This document shows, piece after piece, positions 48,716 through 58,517 of a DNA stretch of 58,774 nt. Positions within the stretch are counted from its first letter, which is position 1. Every line of letters starts with the position of its first letter. The notes under the pieces are model-generated. The model was not told the DNA's origin. It searched no databases and saw only the letters and a program-made list of their open reading frames with translations. The position numbers and the translations under genes were made by a program. Source of the DNA: Bacteroidales bacterium. Its GTDB lineage: Bacteria > Bacteroidota > Bacteroidia > Bacteroidales > UBA932. The stretch lies in contig JAFTWQ010000016.1 in assembly GCA_017465225.1 (NCBI GenBank), positions 1 to 58,774 on the forward strand, read 5' to 3'.

Positions 48716-51514
48716 ATGAGAGTCAACATATTATTAGCCATCCTGCTGATTACGGCAGGGTGCAGTCAGGTAAATCAGGAACTGGATGAATTCCCGAAAG
48801 TCGGGCAGAAGGCTGTCAAGGGAGCATTCCCTCTGGCGGCTTCGGAAGCTGCGACGATATGCGTGGACAGCAGCGATGCGCGAGTTGTAAGCATAGCTGC
48901 CGGACTGCTTGCCGATGACCTCGAACGAGTGACTGGACTGAGACCTGCAGTCCAGGCAGACCTGCCCGAGGGTCCGGCTGTCATTGCAGGAACTGTCGGA
49001 CAATCATGTCTGATTGATGGCCTTGCTGCCAAAGGGCTGATCGACACCGACGCCCTGACCGGCAAATGGGAGTCGTACATGATACAGACCATCCATACTG
49101 ACGGACGCCCTCTGCTGGTGATCGCCGGCAGCGACCGCCGCGGAACGGCTTTCGGCCTCACATCGCTCTGTGAGGCTGCCGGAGTCTCGCCTTGGTACTG
49201 GTGGGCTGACGTGACTCCTGCGCGCAAGAAGGCGCTGTATGTGCAGCCCGGACGCTTCCTGCAGGAAGAGCCGGACGTGCAGTACAGAGGCATATTCATA
49301 AATGACGAGCGCTTCGGCGGCTGGGCGAAGTGGGTCGAGCAGACCTTTGACAAGGAGTCCGGGAAAGTTGGGCCGAAAGTATATGAAAAGGTCTTCGAGC
49401 TGCTGTTGAGGCTTCGCGGAAACTATCTGTGGCCGGCGATGCACAACGGTTCTCAGGCTTTCAACGCCGATCCCGAGAATGCCCGTCTTGCTGATGAATA
49501 TGCGATAGTGATGGGCTCGTCACACTGCGAGCAGATGCTCCGCAACAACGAGGATGAATGGAAGAATGCCGGTACATGGGGAGACTTCAACTACATCACC
49601 AACCGCGACAACATGATCCGCTACTGGGAAGAGAGAGTGAAGACAAATGGCAGATATGAGAACACCTACACGTTGGGACTCAGGGGAATCCATGACTATC
49701 CGATGGAAGGCGCCAGCACGACGCAGGAGCGTTGCGCCATCATGCAGCAGGCGATAAACGACCAGAGGGACATCCTCCGCCGCAACATCGACAAGCCGAT
49801 CGAGGAAATCCCGCAGGTGCTGTGTACATATGAAGAAGTCCTGGATGCATATCATGCAGGTCTGGAGATCCCTGACGAGGTCACTCTCCTATGGTCAGAC
49901 GACAAGCACGGATATACCCGCAACCTCTGCAACCCTGAAGAGATGAAAAGGAAAGGCGGAGCTGGCATATACTACCATCTGTCATACCACGGAGACCCTG
50001 CAAGCTGGATATGGCTCAGCCCGCTCTCACCTGCCTTCATTTCCACCGAACTCACAAAGGCTTATACATACGGGGCTCAGAAGATATGGATCTTGAATGT
50101 CGGAGACATCAAGCCTGCTGAGAAGGAGATCACCTTTGCCATGGAGCTCGCATGGGATCTGGAGCGATGGTCGCCTGAAAAGGCTCATGGATTCATAAAG
50201 GAATGGGCATCACGCACCTTCGGAGAGAAATATGCTGCAGAAATCAGTGCCATTCAGGACGAATACTATCGTCTGCAGGCATCTGGCAAGGATTCACATG
50301 TATGGTTCATAGAATATCCGGAGGCGGAAATAAGGGAGCGCCTGAAGCGTTGGGAGAACATCGCCCTGCGCGCGGAGGCTCTCAGGGAGGAGATCCCGGA
50401 GGACCTGCAGGCGGCATATTTCGAACTGGTGGAATACCCTGTCCGCGGAGCCTGGATGATCAATGAATACCAGCTGCTCGCACGCCTCAGCATGGCGCAT
50501 GGCACTTTCAACGATGCGGAAACCGCTCTGGCTGACGCAGCCCGCGCAACCGAAATGTACAATGCCCTTAATGACTGGACGGACAAATACAACAAGGAAC
50601 TCCTTGACGGGAAATGGGACAATTTCTTCCGCTGGGACCCATACCACTGGTATTATACACCGGGAATGGCCGCTTCCGTATGCACCGAGGAACTGCTGGA
50701 ACAGGCCAGGAAAGGTCCGGAGCCCGGATTCCTGAATGTAGCAGATGCCTTGGCTGAAGGCATCGTACTTGACAGCGATGTAGAGGGAGAGATTCCTCTG
50801 TGGATCCATGCGCTCACCCCGGTAGAGAACTTCTCGAAGGCCGCCAAGGACAACGAATTCTGCAAGGTGACACTCAACGGAGATTCATTCGTTGCATCCG
50901 CTACACCTATAAACAACATATGGCATTCGCCGCTTATAGGACCTATGTGGAACAAGGTCGGCACGTTGAAGCTGACCAAGGGCGAAAACCGTTTCAGAAT
51001 CACAGAGCTCAAGGCCGAGGCCGAGATTGACGCAATATTCATGGGCCTGTATCCTCCTTTCCCTGCGGAGGCTTTGGCCTCTCTTCCTGCGTCAGAAGGA
51101 AAGGTCATAAGGAATGCCGATGAGGGAACCATCAGGACCGTCAGACAGCTCGGTTTCAACGACGGCGTCGTGGTCCTTCCGTTTGACACGCCGTCATATA
51201 GCCCGGAAAATGCTCCGGCTATAGAATATGCAGTCGATATACCGGAGGGTGCCAAGAGTCTGGAATTCAGGACACTAGCCAATCTGCACGTCCATGAAGG
51301 AAGAGACGCAAGATATGCCGTAAGCATCGACGGATCTCCTGCAGAGGTCTTCTCCATCCACACCGGAGATTTCTCTGCCGAGTGGCGCTGGAACGTCCTC
51401 AGAGGATATTCATCAAGAAGCGTAGACATATCGTCACTCCAGCCAGGGAAACACAATGTGACTGTCTACCTGCTTGATCCGGGCATCGTCCTCCAGGAAC
51501 TGAATGTGAGATAA
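48716..51514 (+). CDS. GH115-family alpha-glucuronidase (lipoprotein)
   Basis: 932 residues from the ATG at 48716 (MRVNILLAILLITAGC), a lipobox start with Cys near residue 16. The GH115 signatures are WPAMHNGSQAFNADPENARL and IVMGSSHCEQM (about residues 235-270). They are followed by IHDYPMEGA, LLWSDDKHGYTRNL (near 400) and GIYYHLSYHGDPASW (near 425). A C-terminal beta-sandwich region (about 690-930) fits the GH115 C-domain. Known members remove (4-O-methyl)glucuronic acid from xylan side chains, or act on related glycans. The length is normal. A GH97 gene starts 17 bases later, so they are likely one operon for a xylan-like or glucuronidated substrate. No promoter is evident after the ypfJ terminator. 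Confidence 0.93.
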   Translation: MRVNILLAILLITAGCSQVNQELDEFPKVGQKAVKGAFPLAASEAATICVDSSDARVVSIAAGLLADDLERVTGLRPAVQADLPEGPAVIAGTVGQSCLIDGLAAKGLIDTDALTGKWESYMIQTIHTDGRPLLVIAGSDRRGTAFGLTSLCEAAGVSPWYWWADVTPARKKALYVQPGRFLQEEPDVQYRGIFINDERFGGWAKWVEQTFDKESGKVGPKVYEKVFELLLRLRGNYLWPAMHNGSQAFNADPENARLADEYAIVMGSSHCEQMLRNNEDEWKNAGTWGDFNYITNRDNMIRYWEERVKTNGRYENTYTLGLRGIHDYPMEGASTTQERCAIMQQAINDQRDILRRNIDKPIEEIPQVLCTYEEVLDAYHAGLEIPDEVTLLWSDDKHGYTRNLCNPEEMKRKGGAGIYYHLSYHGDPASWIWLSPLSPAFISTELTKAYTYGAQKIWILNVGDIKPAEKEITFAMELAWDLERWSPEKAHGFIKEWASRTFGEKYAAEISAIQDEYYRLQASGKDSHVWFIEYPEAEIRERLKRWENIALRAEALREEIPEDLQAAYFELVEYPVRGAWMINEYQLLARLSMAHGTFNDAETALADAARATEMYNALNDWTDKYNKELLDGKWDNFFRWDPYHWYYTPGMAASVCTEELLEQARKGPEPGFLNVADALAEGIVLDSDVEGEIPLWIHALTPVENFSKAAKDNEFCKVTLNGDSFVASATPINNIWHSPLIGPMWNKVGTLKLTKGENRFRITELKAEAEIDAIFMGLYPPFPAEALASLPASEGKVIRNADEGTIRTVRQLGFNDGVVVLPFDTPSYSPENAPAIEYAVDIPEGAKSLEFRTLANLHVHEGRDARYAVSIDGSPAEVFSIHTGDFSAEWRWNVLRGYSSRSVDISSLQPGKHNVTVYLLDPGIVLQELNVR

Positions 51515-51531
51515 CAATAATTACCAATAAC

Positions 51532-53448
51532 ATGAAAACCGGAATTATCTGCACACTTGCTGCACTGCTTCTTTGTTTTTCTGCGAATGCACAGGAAACA
51601 CACATTTCATCACCAGACGGACGCATCGTACTGACGGTGGATAACAGTTCCGATCTCAACTACCGGATCGCCTTCGACGGCGAAACCATTGTAGCCAGAT
51701 CTCCACTTGGCTTTGAATTCGTAGGAGAAGAACCAATGACAGGCGGCTTCATGCTCACAGAGAAACCTGCTGCAAGGATCATGAGTGAGGAATGGACTCC
51801 TGTAGTGAAAAACAAGCATGCCAAGGTTCACGAAGTATGGAATGAGGCTACACTTAAGCTTCAGGAAAACGGAGACCTCCGCAGAAAAATGGATATTGAA
51901 GTAAAGGTATTCGATGGAGGTCTGGCTTTCCGCTACCATCTCTACGATGACCATCGTCTTGTAACACGCGAGATATCCCGGGAGATGACAGGATTCTGCC
52001 TTCCTGATGGAGCCAATGCATGGGTAGCGGATTATGAAGGCCATGTAACCTCTCAGGAAAAGGAATTCTTCAAGACAGCGGTCAGCAGCATAAAGCCGGA
52101 AACGGTGGCCGGTCTTCCGCTTCTTGTCGAGGCAGGTCCACAGAAATGGCTTGCGATTACAGAAGCCCATATCGACAACTATCCTGGCTTCTTTCTAGGG
52201 GCAAAAGACGGCAGTCTGCAGACCATGCTGTCTCCTGTTCCGGGATATGAAAATGTAAAGGTACGTTTTGATGACGAGATCACTACTCCATGGAGGGTGG
52301 TCCTGATCGGTGACAACCCAGGGCAGTTCATAGAAAGCGAGATCATACGGACCCTCAATCCTCCATGTGCTATAGAAGACACAGAATGGATAAAGCCAGG
52401 CCTCTGCGCGTGGGATCACTGGTGGAGCGGAGAAGTCAGGATGGAGATGGATGTGATAAAGGAGTATATTGACCTGGCATCTGCCCAAGGCTGGCCTTAC
52501 ATGCTCATAGACTGGCAGTGGTACGGGCCATATAATGAAGCTAAGGCTGATATCACCAAGCCGGCTCCTCAGCTTGACATGCCTGAAATATTGAGATATG
52601 CTGAAGAAAAAGGGGTACGTATATGGCTATGGCTGTACAGCAGCGATGTAAACAGGAATGATGCTTACAAGGAAGCATTCAGACTTTACCAGAAATGGGG
52701 AGTTGCTGGTATAAAGATCGATTTCATGGACCGTCAGGACCAGTATATGGTCAATTGGTACCGCCGCATCATCGAAGAAGCAGCGAAATGCCAGCTCATG
52801 GTGAACTTTCACGGAGCATACAAGCCTGACGGCATAGAAAGGACATGGCCGAACATGGTGACACGAGAGGGTGTCATGGGTAACGAGTATAACAAATGGG
52901 GTACAGGAATAACAGCAGACCATAATGTCAAGCTGGCATTCACCCGTATGCTTGCCGGTCCTATGGATTACACTCCAGGAGGATTTCTGAATGTAACAGC
53001 AGATGGGCACAAGGCACAGCAGCCTGCACTTGTTCCAAACACGCGATGCGCAGAGCTGTCTAAATTTGTCGTATATGAGAGTCCTCTTACAGTAGTCTGT
53101 GATCATCCGGAACATATCATCGGACAGGCTGGCTCCGATTTCCTTAAGCTCGTACACACTCAATGGGATGAAATAAGGTTCATCGGCGGAACGCCTGAAG
53201 AATACATTGCCATGGCAAAGCGAAATGGAGAGGAATGGTTCATCGGAATAATGAACAACAGCGTCAAGCGAAGCGTTACCATAGATACATCTTTCCTCGG
53301 TGAAGGCAGTCATGTCATCACATATTGGTCGGACGGAAAGAATCCGACAGACGTTGTCAAAAAGACCATTAAGATCAAAGCCGGAAAACCGATAAAGGTA
53401 ACTATGAACTCCGCCGGCGGATATGTTGCTGTAATACGACCTGAATAA
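51532..53448 (+). CDS. GH97-family alpha-glycosidase
   Basis: A 638-residue exported enzyme (signal peptide LAALLLCFSANAQ). It has the three-part GH97 layout: an N-terminal beta-sandwich (about 22-270), a TIM barrel with WDHWWSGEVRMEM (near 300), MLIDWQWYGPYNE (near 325) and GVAGIKIDFMDRQDQY (near 395), and a C-terminal beta-sheet. The barrel continues with MVNFHGAYKPDGIERTWPN and REGVMGNEYNKW. The Asp in KIDFMD stands where retaining GH97 enzymes carry the nucleophile; inverting SusB-type enzymes use Glu residues elsewhere. That assignment follows the family pattern and is inference. Its likely substrate is an alpha-galactoside or alpha-glucoside. Co-oriented 17 bases after the GH115 gene. 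Confidence 0.94.
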   Translation: MKTGIICTLAALLLCFSANAQETHISSPDGRIVLTVDNSSDLNYRIAFDGETIVARSPLGFEFVGEEPMTGGFMLTEKPAARIMSEEWTPVVKNKHAKVHEVWNEATLKLQENGDLRRKMDIEVKVFDGGLAFRYHLYDDHRLVTREISREMTGFCLPDGANAWVADYEGHVTSQEKEFFKTAVSSIKPETVAGLPLLVEAGPQKWLAITEAHIDNYPGFFLGAKDGSLQTMLSPVPGYENVKVRFDDEITTPWRVVLIGDNPGQFIESEIIRTLNPPCAIEDTEWIKPGLCAWDHWWSGEVRMEMDVIKEYIDLASAQGWPYMLIDWQWYGPYNEAKADITKPAPQLDMPEILRYAEEKGVRIWLWLYSSDVNRNDAYKEAFRLYQKWGVAGIKIDFMDRQDQYMVNWYRRIIEEAAKCQLMVNFHGAYKPDGIERTWPNMVTREGVMGNEYNKWGTGITADHNVKLAFTRMLAGPMDYTPGGFLNVTADGHKAQQPALVPNTRCAELSKFVVYESPLTVVCDHPEHIIGQAGSDFLKLVHTQWDEIRFIGGTPEEYIAMAKRNGEEWFIGIMNNSVKRSVTIDTSFLGEGSHVITYWSDGKNPTDVVKKTIKIKAGKPIKVTMNSAGGYVAVIRPE

Positions 53449-53498
53449 GGAAGGGATGACAAAGAAAAAGAGGATGAGAAGAATACGAAAAGACAGTC

Positions 53499-53687
53499 CA
53501 GGAAGCCGGACCACATGCAGCCAGAAGAACATTCATCTGCTTTACCCTCTCGAATGGTGTGGCTGCTCAGGTCGTAATGAAGTGAACCGGCCACTCAGAC
53601 TACAAGGCAATGTGCCCATACATTGACATCACAGAAAAGACCAAAGCCGATGCCATGAAACTCATCGACAATGCATGGGCAATGTAA
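53499..53687 (+). pseudogene. Relic of a tyrosine-recombinase integrase (C-terminus)
   Basis: The gap after the GH97 gene encodes, in one frame, HAARRTFICFTLSNGVAAQ, then VVMK, a TGA stop, TGHSDYKAMCPYIDIT and EKTKADAMKLIDNAW before the stop at 53685. This is the end of a Bacteroidota phage-type integrase: the HxxR box, the TGHSDYKAM motif and the Tyr nucleophile in PYID are all recognisable. The TGA at 53583 replaces the family's Trp (MKWTGHSD) by one base change. No start or N-terminal part is present, so the gene is dead. It marks an old insertion at the left edge of the accessory island. Confidence 0.72.
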
Positions 53688-53758
53688 GAAAAGATTAAAT
53701 TTGCACTATTGATACTGCACAATCAGGCTATACATATTATAAGGTATAGAAGACGGAC

Positions 53759-54880
53759 ATGAAGACAAATGAAATCACAGAAATCAACATCGATTCTCTC
53801 TTTGAGAAGATTGCTTCAGTAATTGAGGAGGCTAGAAGAAGAGCATCGACAGCAATCAATCTCTCCGAAGTCTACGCGAAATTTAACGTCGGTAGATACA
53901 TTATAGAAGACGAACAGGGGGGAAAAGAAAGAGCAGCTTACGGAAAGCAAGTCCTCGAGCAACTCTCAAAGAAGATTGAAGACCGCTTCGGCGAAGGATG
54001 GTCAGTTGACACATTAAAGCGCTGTCGTAAGTTTTATCGTATATACTCGACTCCAGCAATTGGAGCAACAGTGTTGCCCCAATTGGAAACTACAGCATAC
54101 TTCTTGAATTCGGGCAACAGTGTTGCCCGAATTCAAGAGGCATCAGCTGAATCCCACAATTTCGTCCTTTCCTGGTCTCATTACCTTATACTTATGCGTA
54201 TCAAGGATGCCAATGCCCGCAGCTTTTATGAAATCGAGTGTGCCAAGCAGAACTGGGGAGTACGTTGGCTACAGCGACAGGTGAACAGCAGTCTCTACGA
54301 ACGTCTCGCACTCAGCAAAGACAAAGATGAAGTAATTCGCATGGCAACAGAAGGTCAGGTAGTAGAGAAGCCTGAAGATATAATCAAGAATCCAATTACT
54401 CTTGAGTTCCTGGGATTGAAGCCGGAAGCTGCATATTCAGAATCAAAACTGGAGAATGCCATTATCAGCAAACTGCAGCAGTTCCTCCTTGAACTTGGAA
54501 AGGGATTCCTTTTTGAGACCAGACAGAAACGATTCACATTCGACGAAGAAAACTTCTATGTAGATCTTGTATTCTATAACCGCCTTCTTCAGTGCTACGT
54601 CCTCATAGATCTCAAGATTGACAAACTTACACATCAGGATCTTGGCCAAATGCAGATGTATGTGAACTACTACGACAGACATGTAAGGCAGGAATGGGAG
54701 AAACCAACAATCGGAATCCTCCTCTGTAAAGAGAAAAAGGATGCACTCATCAAACTGACTCTTCCCGAGGATGCCAACATCTACGCGACAGAATATGCCC
54801 TTTATCTTCCGGACAAGAAGGAACTGCAAGAAAAACTGCAGCTGTGGATTCAGGAATTTGACAAAGAAGAAGATCTATAG
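53759..54880 (+). CDS. DUF1016 (YhcG-type) PD-(D/E)XK nuclease
   Basis: A 373-residue protein of the DUF1016/YhcG family. The N-terminal helical domain (about 15-150) contains INLSEVYAKFNVGRYIIED and ERAAYGKQVLEQLSKKIED. A conserved LSWSHYLILMRIKDANARSF (near 139) joins it to the nuclease domain (about 200-360). That has FYVDLVFYNRLLQCYVLIDL followed by KID (near 265): D, then D-x-K in place of the family's usual E-x-K. YhcG-like proteins are often found beside restriction systems, but their role is not settled. The gene is AT-rich. It also contains two palindromes (54057-54085, 54103-54137) in an insertion within the linker. Confidence 0.85.
   Translation: MKTNEITEINIDSLFEKIASVIEEARRRASTAINLSEVYAKFNVGRYIIEDEQGGKERAAYGKQVLEQLSKKIEDRFGEGWSVDTLKRCRKFYRIYSTPAIGATVLPQLETTAYFLNSGNSVARIQEASAESHNFVLSWSHYLILMRIKDANARSFYEIECAKQNWGVRWLQRQVNSSLYERLALSKDKDEVIRMATEGQVVEKPEDIIKNPITLEFLGLKPEAAYSESKLENAIISKLQQFLLELGKGFLFETRQKRFTFDEENFYVDLVFYNRLLQCYVLIDLKIDKLTHQDLGQMQMYVNYYDRHVRQEWEKPTIGILLCKEKKDALIKLTLPEDANIYATEYALYLPDKKELQEKLQLWIQEFDKEEDL
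54057..54085. repeat. Palindrome 1 inside the DUF1016 gene
   Basis: CAATTGGAGCAACA-G-TGTTGCCCCAATTG: 14-base arms around a single G with one mismatch, coding for about residues 100-109. It shares the core GCAACAGTGTTGC with palindrome 2. Confidence 0.8.
54103..54137. repeat. Palindrome 2 inside the DUF1016 gene
   Basis: CTTGAATTCGGGCAACA, G, then TGTTGCCCGAATTCAAG: a perfect 17-base inverted repeat around one G, in frame and coding (about residues 115-126, FLNSGNSVARIQEA). Confidence 0.85.
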
Positions 54881-54981
54881 TATAGGGTTCGAAACCACCG
54901 AAGCAGAAAGAGTTGTCATCCCTTACGCGAATTCCCCTCGACGGTGCAAATTTCTTCAATTCCACGCAAAACCTGCTTGAT

Positions 54982-55515
54982 TTATTTAAAGAGATTCTCA
55001 AGCAAGAACAGTTGTGCGTTAGCATCGTACGCAACCGCAAGATATTGTCCTTGCGTTCCATCTTTCCATGCAGAAGTGATTCCGATGGATGCTCCAAGTT
55101 CAGTTGGCGCCTTATATTTGTGGCCATCGCCTCTTTCTTTCTCTTCCAAATACCCAACAGACACTAACCACTGTGTTACCTTTGACGCAGACAAAGGCTT
55201 CATGTTTTCAGGAATCACCTTGTTGATTTCTTTGACGAACATAGCTATTCCAGTCTTCTCTGCAATATAAACATTTGAGGCTATTTCTGGAGTAAGTTGA
55301 AACTCCTGTTCATACTGCTTTTTCGAGGAGTGCTTTTTCTTGCCCATATCTTCAAGCAGATTAGATACAAAGAACAAACAGCGGGAAATGTGAACATTAT
55401 TCACTATATCACTATCAGGAAGAACACTACCATCAATAGGATTCATCCCGTTAGCGAGCTTGCTAATCCAATCAGTAGCAACACTCAATTTTTTCTGGTC
55501 AATGTCGGAGGACAT
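54982..55515 (-). CDS. Small winged-helix-like partner of the helicase
   Basis: A 177-residue soluble protein without a known family name. The second half has MKPLSASKVTQWLVSVGYLE and KYKAPTELGASIGITSAW (about residues 105-150), which resemble the winged-helix C-terminal part of phage antirepressor-like proteins. The first half is helical and carries a KKKHSSKKQYEQEF linker (about 58-72). The last residues end LFLLENLFK. It starts 36 bases after the helicase gene on the same strand, so the two are almost certainly co-transcribed. A DNA-binding or adaptor role is inference. AT-rich. Confidence 0.72.
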   Translation of the reverse strand: MSSDIDQKKLSVATDWISKLANGMNPIDGSVLPDSDIVNNVHISRCLFFVSNLLEDMGKKKHSSKKQYEQEFQLTPEIASNVYIAEKTGIAMFVKEINKVIPENMKPLSASKVTQWLVSVGYLEEKERGDGHKYKAPTELGASIGITSAWKDGTQGQYLAVAYDANAQLFLLENLFK

Positions 55516-55551
55516 AGTTAAATAAGGTTATAGATTTATATATAAACTATT

Positions 55552-58394
55552 CTATCTCAATTCTTCTTTAATTTCCTCAAATTTGGTATCGGTATTCCTC
55601 AGATAATAATCCATGGTCATGAATCCGGAACAACCTGTACCATCATGTTTATAGTTTGTGCAACCTAAGAACGGCGGCCTATCTCTCTTGCCTCGTTTCA
55701 CTATCAGGTATCCATCTCTACACTGATCGCATTTAATTATCGAGAGTTGTCCTCCGGATAAATCATTCGTCATGAAGTCACATAACTCAGGCTCATTGGT
55801 GCACATCCATAGTTTCAGTCCATAATTCTGCTTGTACCTCAATTGTAATGGATATCCGCAGATTGGGCACTTTTTGATCTCATGACTATCCTTATTTTCG
55901 TTCCTGTCTATATCACCATGCAAAACAACCTGCAAATAGTCATCAATCAACTCCAGCACAAAACTAGAAGGTCTCTCTTGAGGGACAATTAAGTAGACGC
56001 GGTTCTTTGTTCTTGTCAAAGCCACATAGAACAGGCGTCTTTCCTCTGCATACTCTATGCTATGATCATCTCGAACGACATATTTCAATACAGGATCATC
56101 CTGAACCTGTGATGGGAACCCATAAACCTCATTACGGGCATTGATGATAATCACATTATCATACCCCAAACCTTTGGCTCTATGGACTGTCATAAAATCT
56201 AAAACAACATTCGGGAATTTATTCGGTGTGACACTACCCGTCTTCTCATTATAGACAAACTTCCCGGAATGACACAAATGAAATGCGTCAAAGCCATACC
56301 GTCCCAACAATAGAATCGAAGATTTCGGATTTTCAAGGAGAATCTTTTCAACAATAGCCTCGACCTTCTCGCCAATCATATAATAGCGTCCACCCTTACC
56401 GGCAGTCTGTTTCCTATCAACGTTTTCTGAATATGACTCTATGATTATCGGCTGGTCAATATGTTTTGGAGAAATGAGCTCCTTACGCAGTTGTGAATGA
56501 TTCTTCTGGATAAAGCCTCCGGCAATATCGATAACTTCTTGAGCATTTCTGTATGTCTTGGTTATCTTCAACTCTAGGCCATACCCCATAGTCTGCTTAA
56601 AATGCGTAAACAAGGTAATATCTGATCCTGCATATGCATAAATAGACTGCCAGTCATCACCAACGGCTATAATTTTCGCCTTGCATATCTTTGACAATTC
56701 CTTTGTCAAATCAAATCTCTGACGTGAAATATCCTGATACTCATCAACTATTATATACTTGAAATCAAGCTCTGCTCCTATTCTCTGCTGCTCATTAAGA
56801 ATACGAACAGAATCATTGATCATATCCTCAAAATCAACAGCATTCTTTTCCTTAAGTCGCTTAGAGTATTCAAGAAAACACTGCTGGCAGATGCTCAAGA
56901 AAAGTTTTGTCCTTTCATTTGTAGACTTCCTTTCAAAACGTGAAAATTCATCAATTGAGAATCCATTAGTCTTGAAATTCTGAATGAAGGTGCATACCAA
57001 CTTAACGAGTTTCATGATATACTTGTTCTCCTCAGTGTTGACGATTTTCTCAAAGACCTCCTTGGAATCTCTTGCGATTAGTGTAAAACCGTGCTTTTCC
57101 AGATTCTCCCTTAGGTGTTCCAACAAACTTCGTCCATCAGAATAGCCGGAAAAAGTATAAATCAATTCGGTCTTATGCTTTTTATGCAGCTTTACCTTGT
57201 CGTTAATCTCCTGCTTGTATCGAGATAATTGCTCTTCATTATAGCGATTATTCCTACCATTTTCTGTGATACCAAAATGCTCAAGGTATGCCACTTTATC
57301 ACCTTGTGTTATCGTAAAATCAGGAGTGTATGGCTTTCGAGACTTCAAAATATGATATTCGTATGGCCTCTCATACTTATATTCAATCTGATTAAGATAT
57401 AAGAAGTTAGCAATCTGTACTTCTTGAGCAGAACGCATCCTCTCATGAGCAATTGAGATACACTTGCCAGTTCTTTTGTCAATTATCTCCTCCGTATACT
57501 CACTCATATTGCCCTTCAGGGTCGTAAAATCAGACTTCGATATGTAATTGAAGAAATCATTCAGATCCTCTCCCTCGTACGGAGCATCAAAATAAGAACC
57601 GAAGAATAGAATCAGTTTATCCACTAATTCCGGTTGTTCAAGAATATTTCCCTTTAGATAATTGTTGATAACATTATACATGAACCCACCATCCACTACC
57701 TGACGCTTCTCATTATCTTGCTTTTTGAGAATAGCATAACCTGTTTTATGGAAAGTAGTTACGGGGCAATTAATTTTGAGGGATTTGTTAATCTTATCTC
57801 TCAATTCTCCGACTGCCTTATTTGTAAAAGAAATTACAAGTATCTGTTCAGGCTTGACTCCTTTCTTCTCTACAAGATATTTTACTTTTGCAGCCACCGT
57901 TGTTGTCTTACCAGCTCCAGCACCAGCAATTACAAGAGTATAATCCTCATCCGAGAGGACAACCTTTCTTTGCTCCTCATCAAGTTTGATGACAGGATCA
58001 ACAGATTTAAGAATATTATCGAGATAGGTATTCTCTGCCCTGAGATGACTGTTCAGAAAATCTTCATTGTGTTTTGATATAAAGGATGGTACCTTTTGCA
58101 AGTCTCCTATCTCATGATAGTAATCCATTGCTATCTTGATTCTCTGAATATTCAAACAATTCTTTTGACAATACGCCTCCAACATATCAGAGTCACGAAG
58201 ATTATCAAAGAAGGAGACTACTTGATTATATTTCCCTATTGCCCTGTAATAATCGCTTCGTGAATATATTTATCCTTGCTCAGCAATTTTTCCATTCCTC
58301 CTAAAAACTCCATCAACCGGATAAACTCTTCAGTCTCATTTACCGAAGATGAATTTACTCGTTTTCTATTGAATATTTTTAAGAAGAAAGACAT
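55552..58394 (-). pseudogene. UvrD-type helicase with nuclease insert and zinc ribbons, frameshifted near the 5' end
   Basis: The main frame from 58185 gives 877 residues of superfamily 1 helicase: Walker A VIAGAGAGKTTT (near 87), DEYQD (near 482), GLGYDNVIIINARNEVYG near 685 and YVALTRTKNRVYL near 735. Residues about 265-335 are an insert with YTPDFTITQGDKVAYLEHFG, a PD-(D/E)XK-like nuclease shape (Asp near 289, Glu near 302) with a degenerate last motif. Near 773-850 two Cys4 zinc ribbons of the topoisomerase type follow (CPICGYP, CDQCRDG). Upstream, an ATG at 58394 reads MSFFLKIFNRKR to KDKYI and then leaves the frame; adding one T at about 58263 joins it to SRSDYYRAIGKYN and gives 947 residues. 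So either the gene carries a one-base deletion or the assembly does. Confidence 0.8.
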
Positions 58395-58424
58395 GTAATA
58401 CTAGGTTCATGTATGTCAAGAACA

Positions 58425-58432
58425 CAAAAATA
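58425..58432 (-). promoter_or_regulatory. -7 box for the helicase gene
   Basis: The minus strand reads TATTTTTG, an exact TAnnTTTG match 31 bases before the ATG at 58394. It supports that upstream ATG as the original start rather than 58185. Confidence 0.5.
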
Positions 58433-58517
58433 GCAAAAAAATGATTTAAAAATAGTCTTTCACCGAAGCAGATACATCGGAAAAGGTGAGTGCATTTTGA
58501 GCCAATAAAAAAGAAAG

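Noticed and set aside
45764-53448. A polysaccharide utilisation locus with SusC/SusD
   Set aside because: No TonB-dependent receptor or SusD-like lipoprotein gene is present in the window; only glycosidases and a peptidase are seen.
53583-53585. TGA in the integrase relic read as selenocysteine or as a recoded stop
   Set aside because: The family has Trp (TGG) there and the gene also lacks its N-terminus, so a nonsense mutation in a dead gene is simpler.
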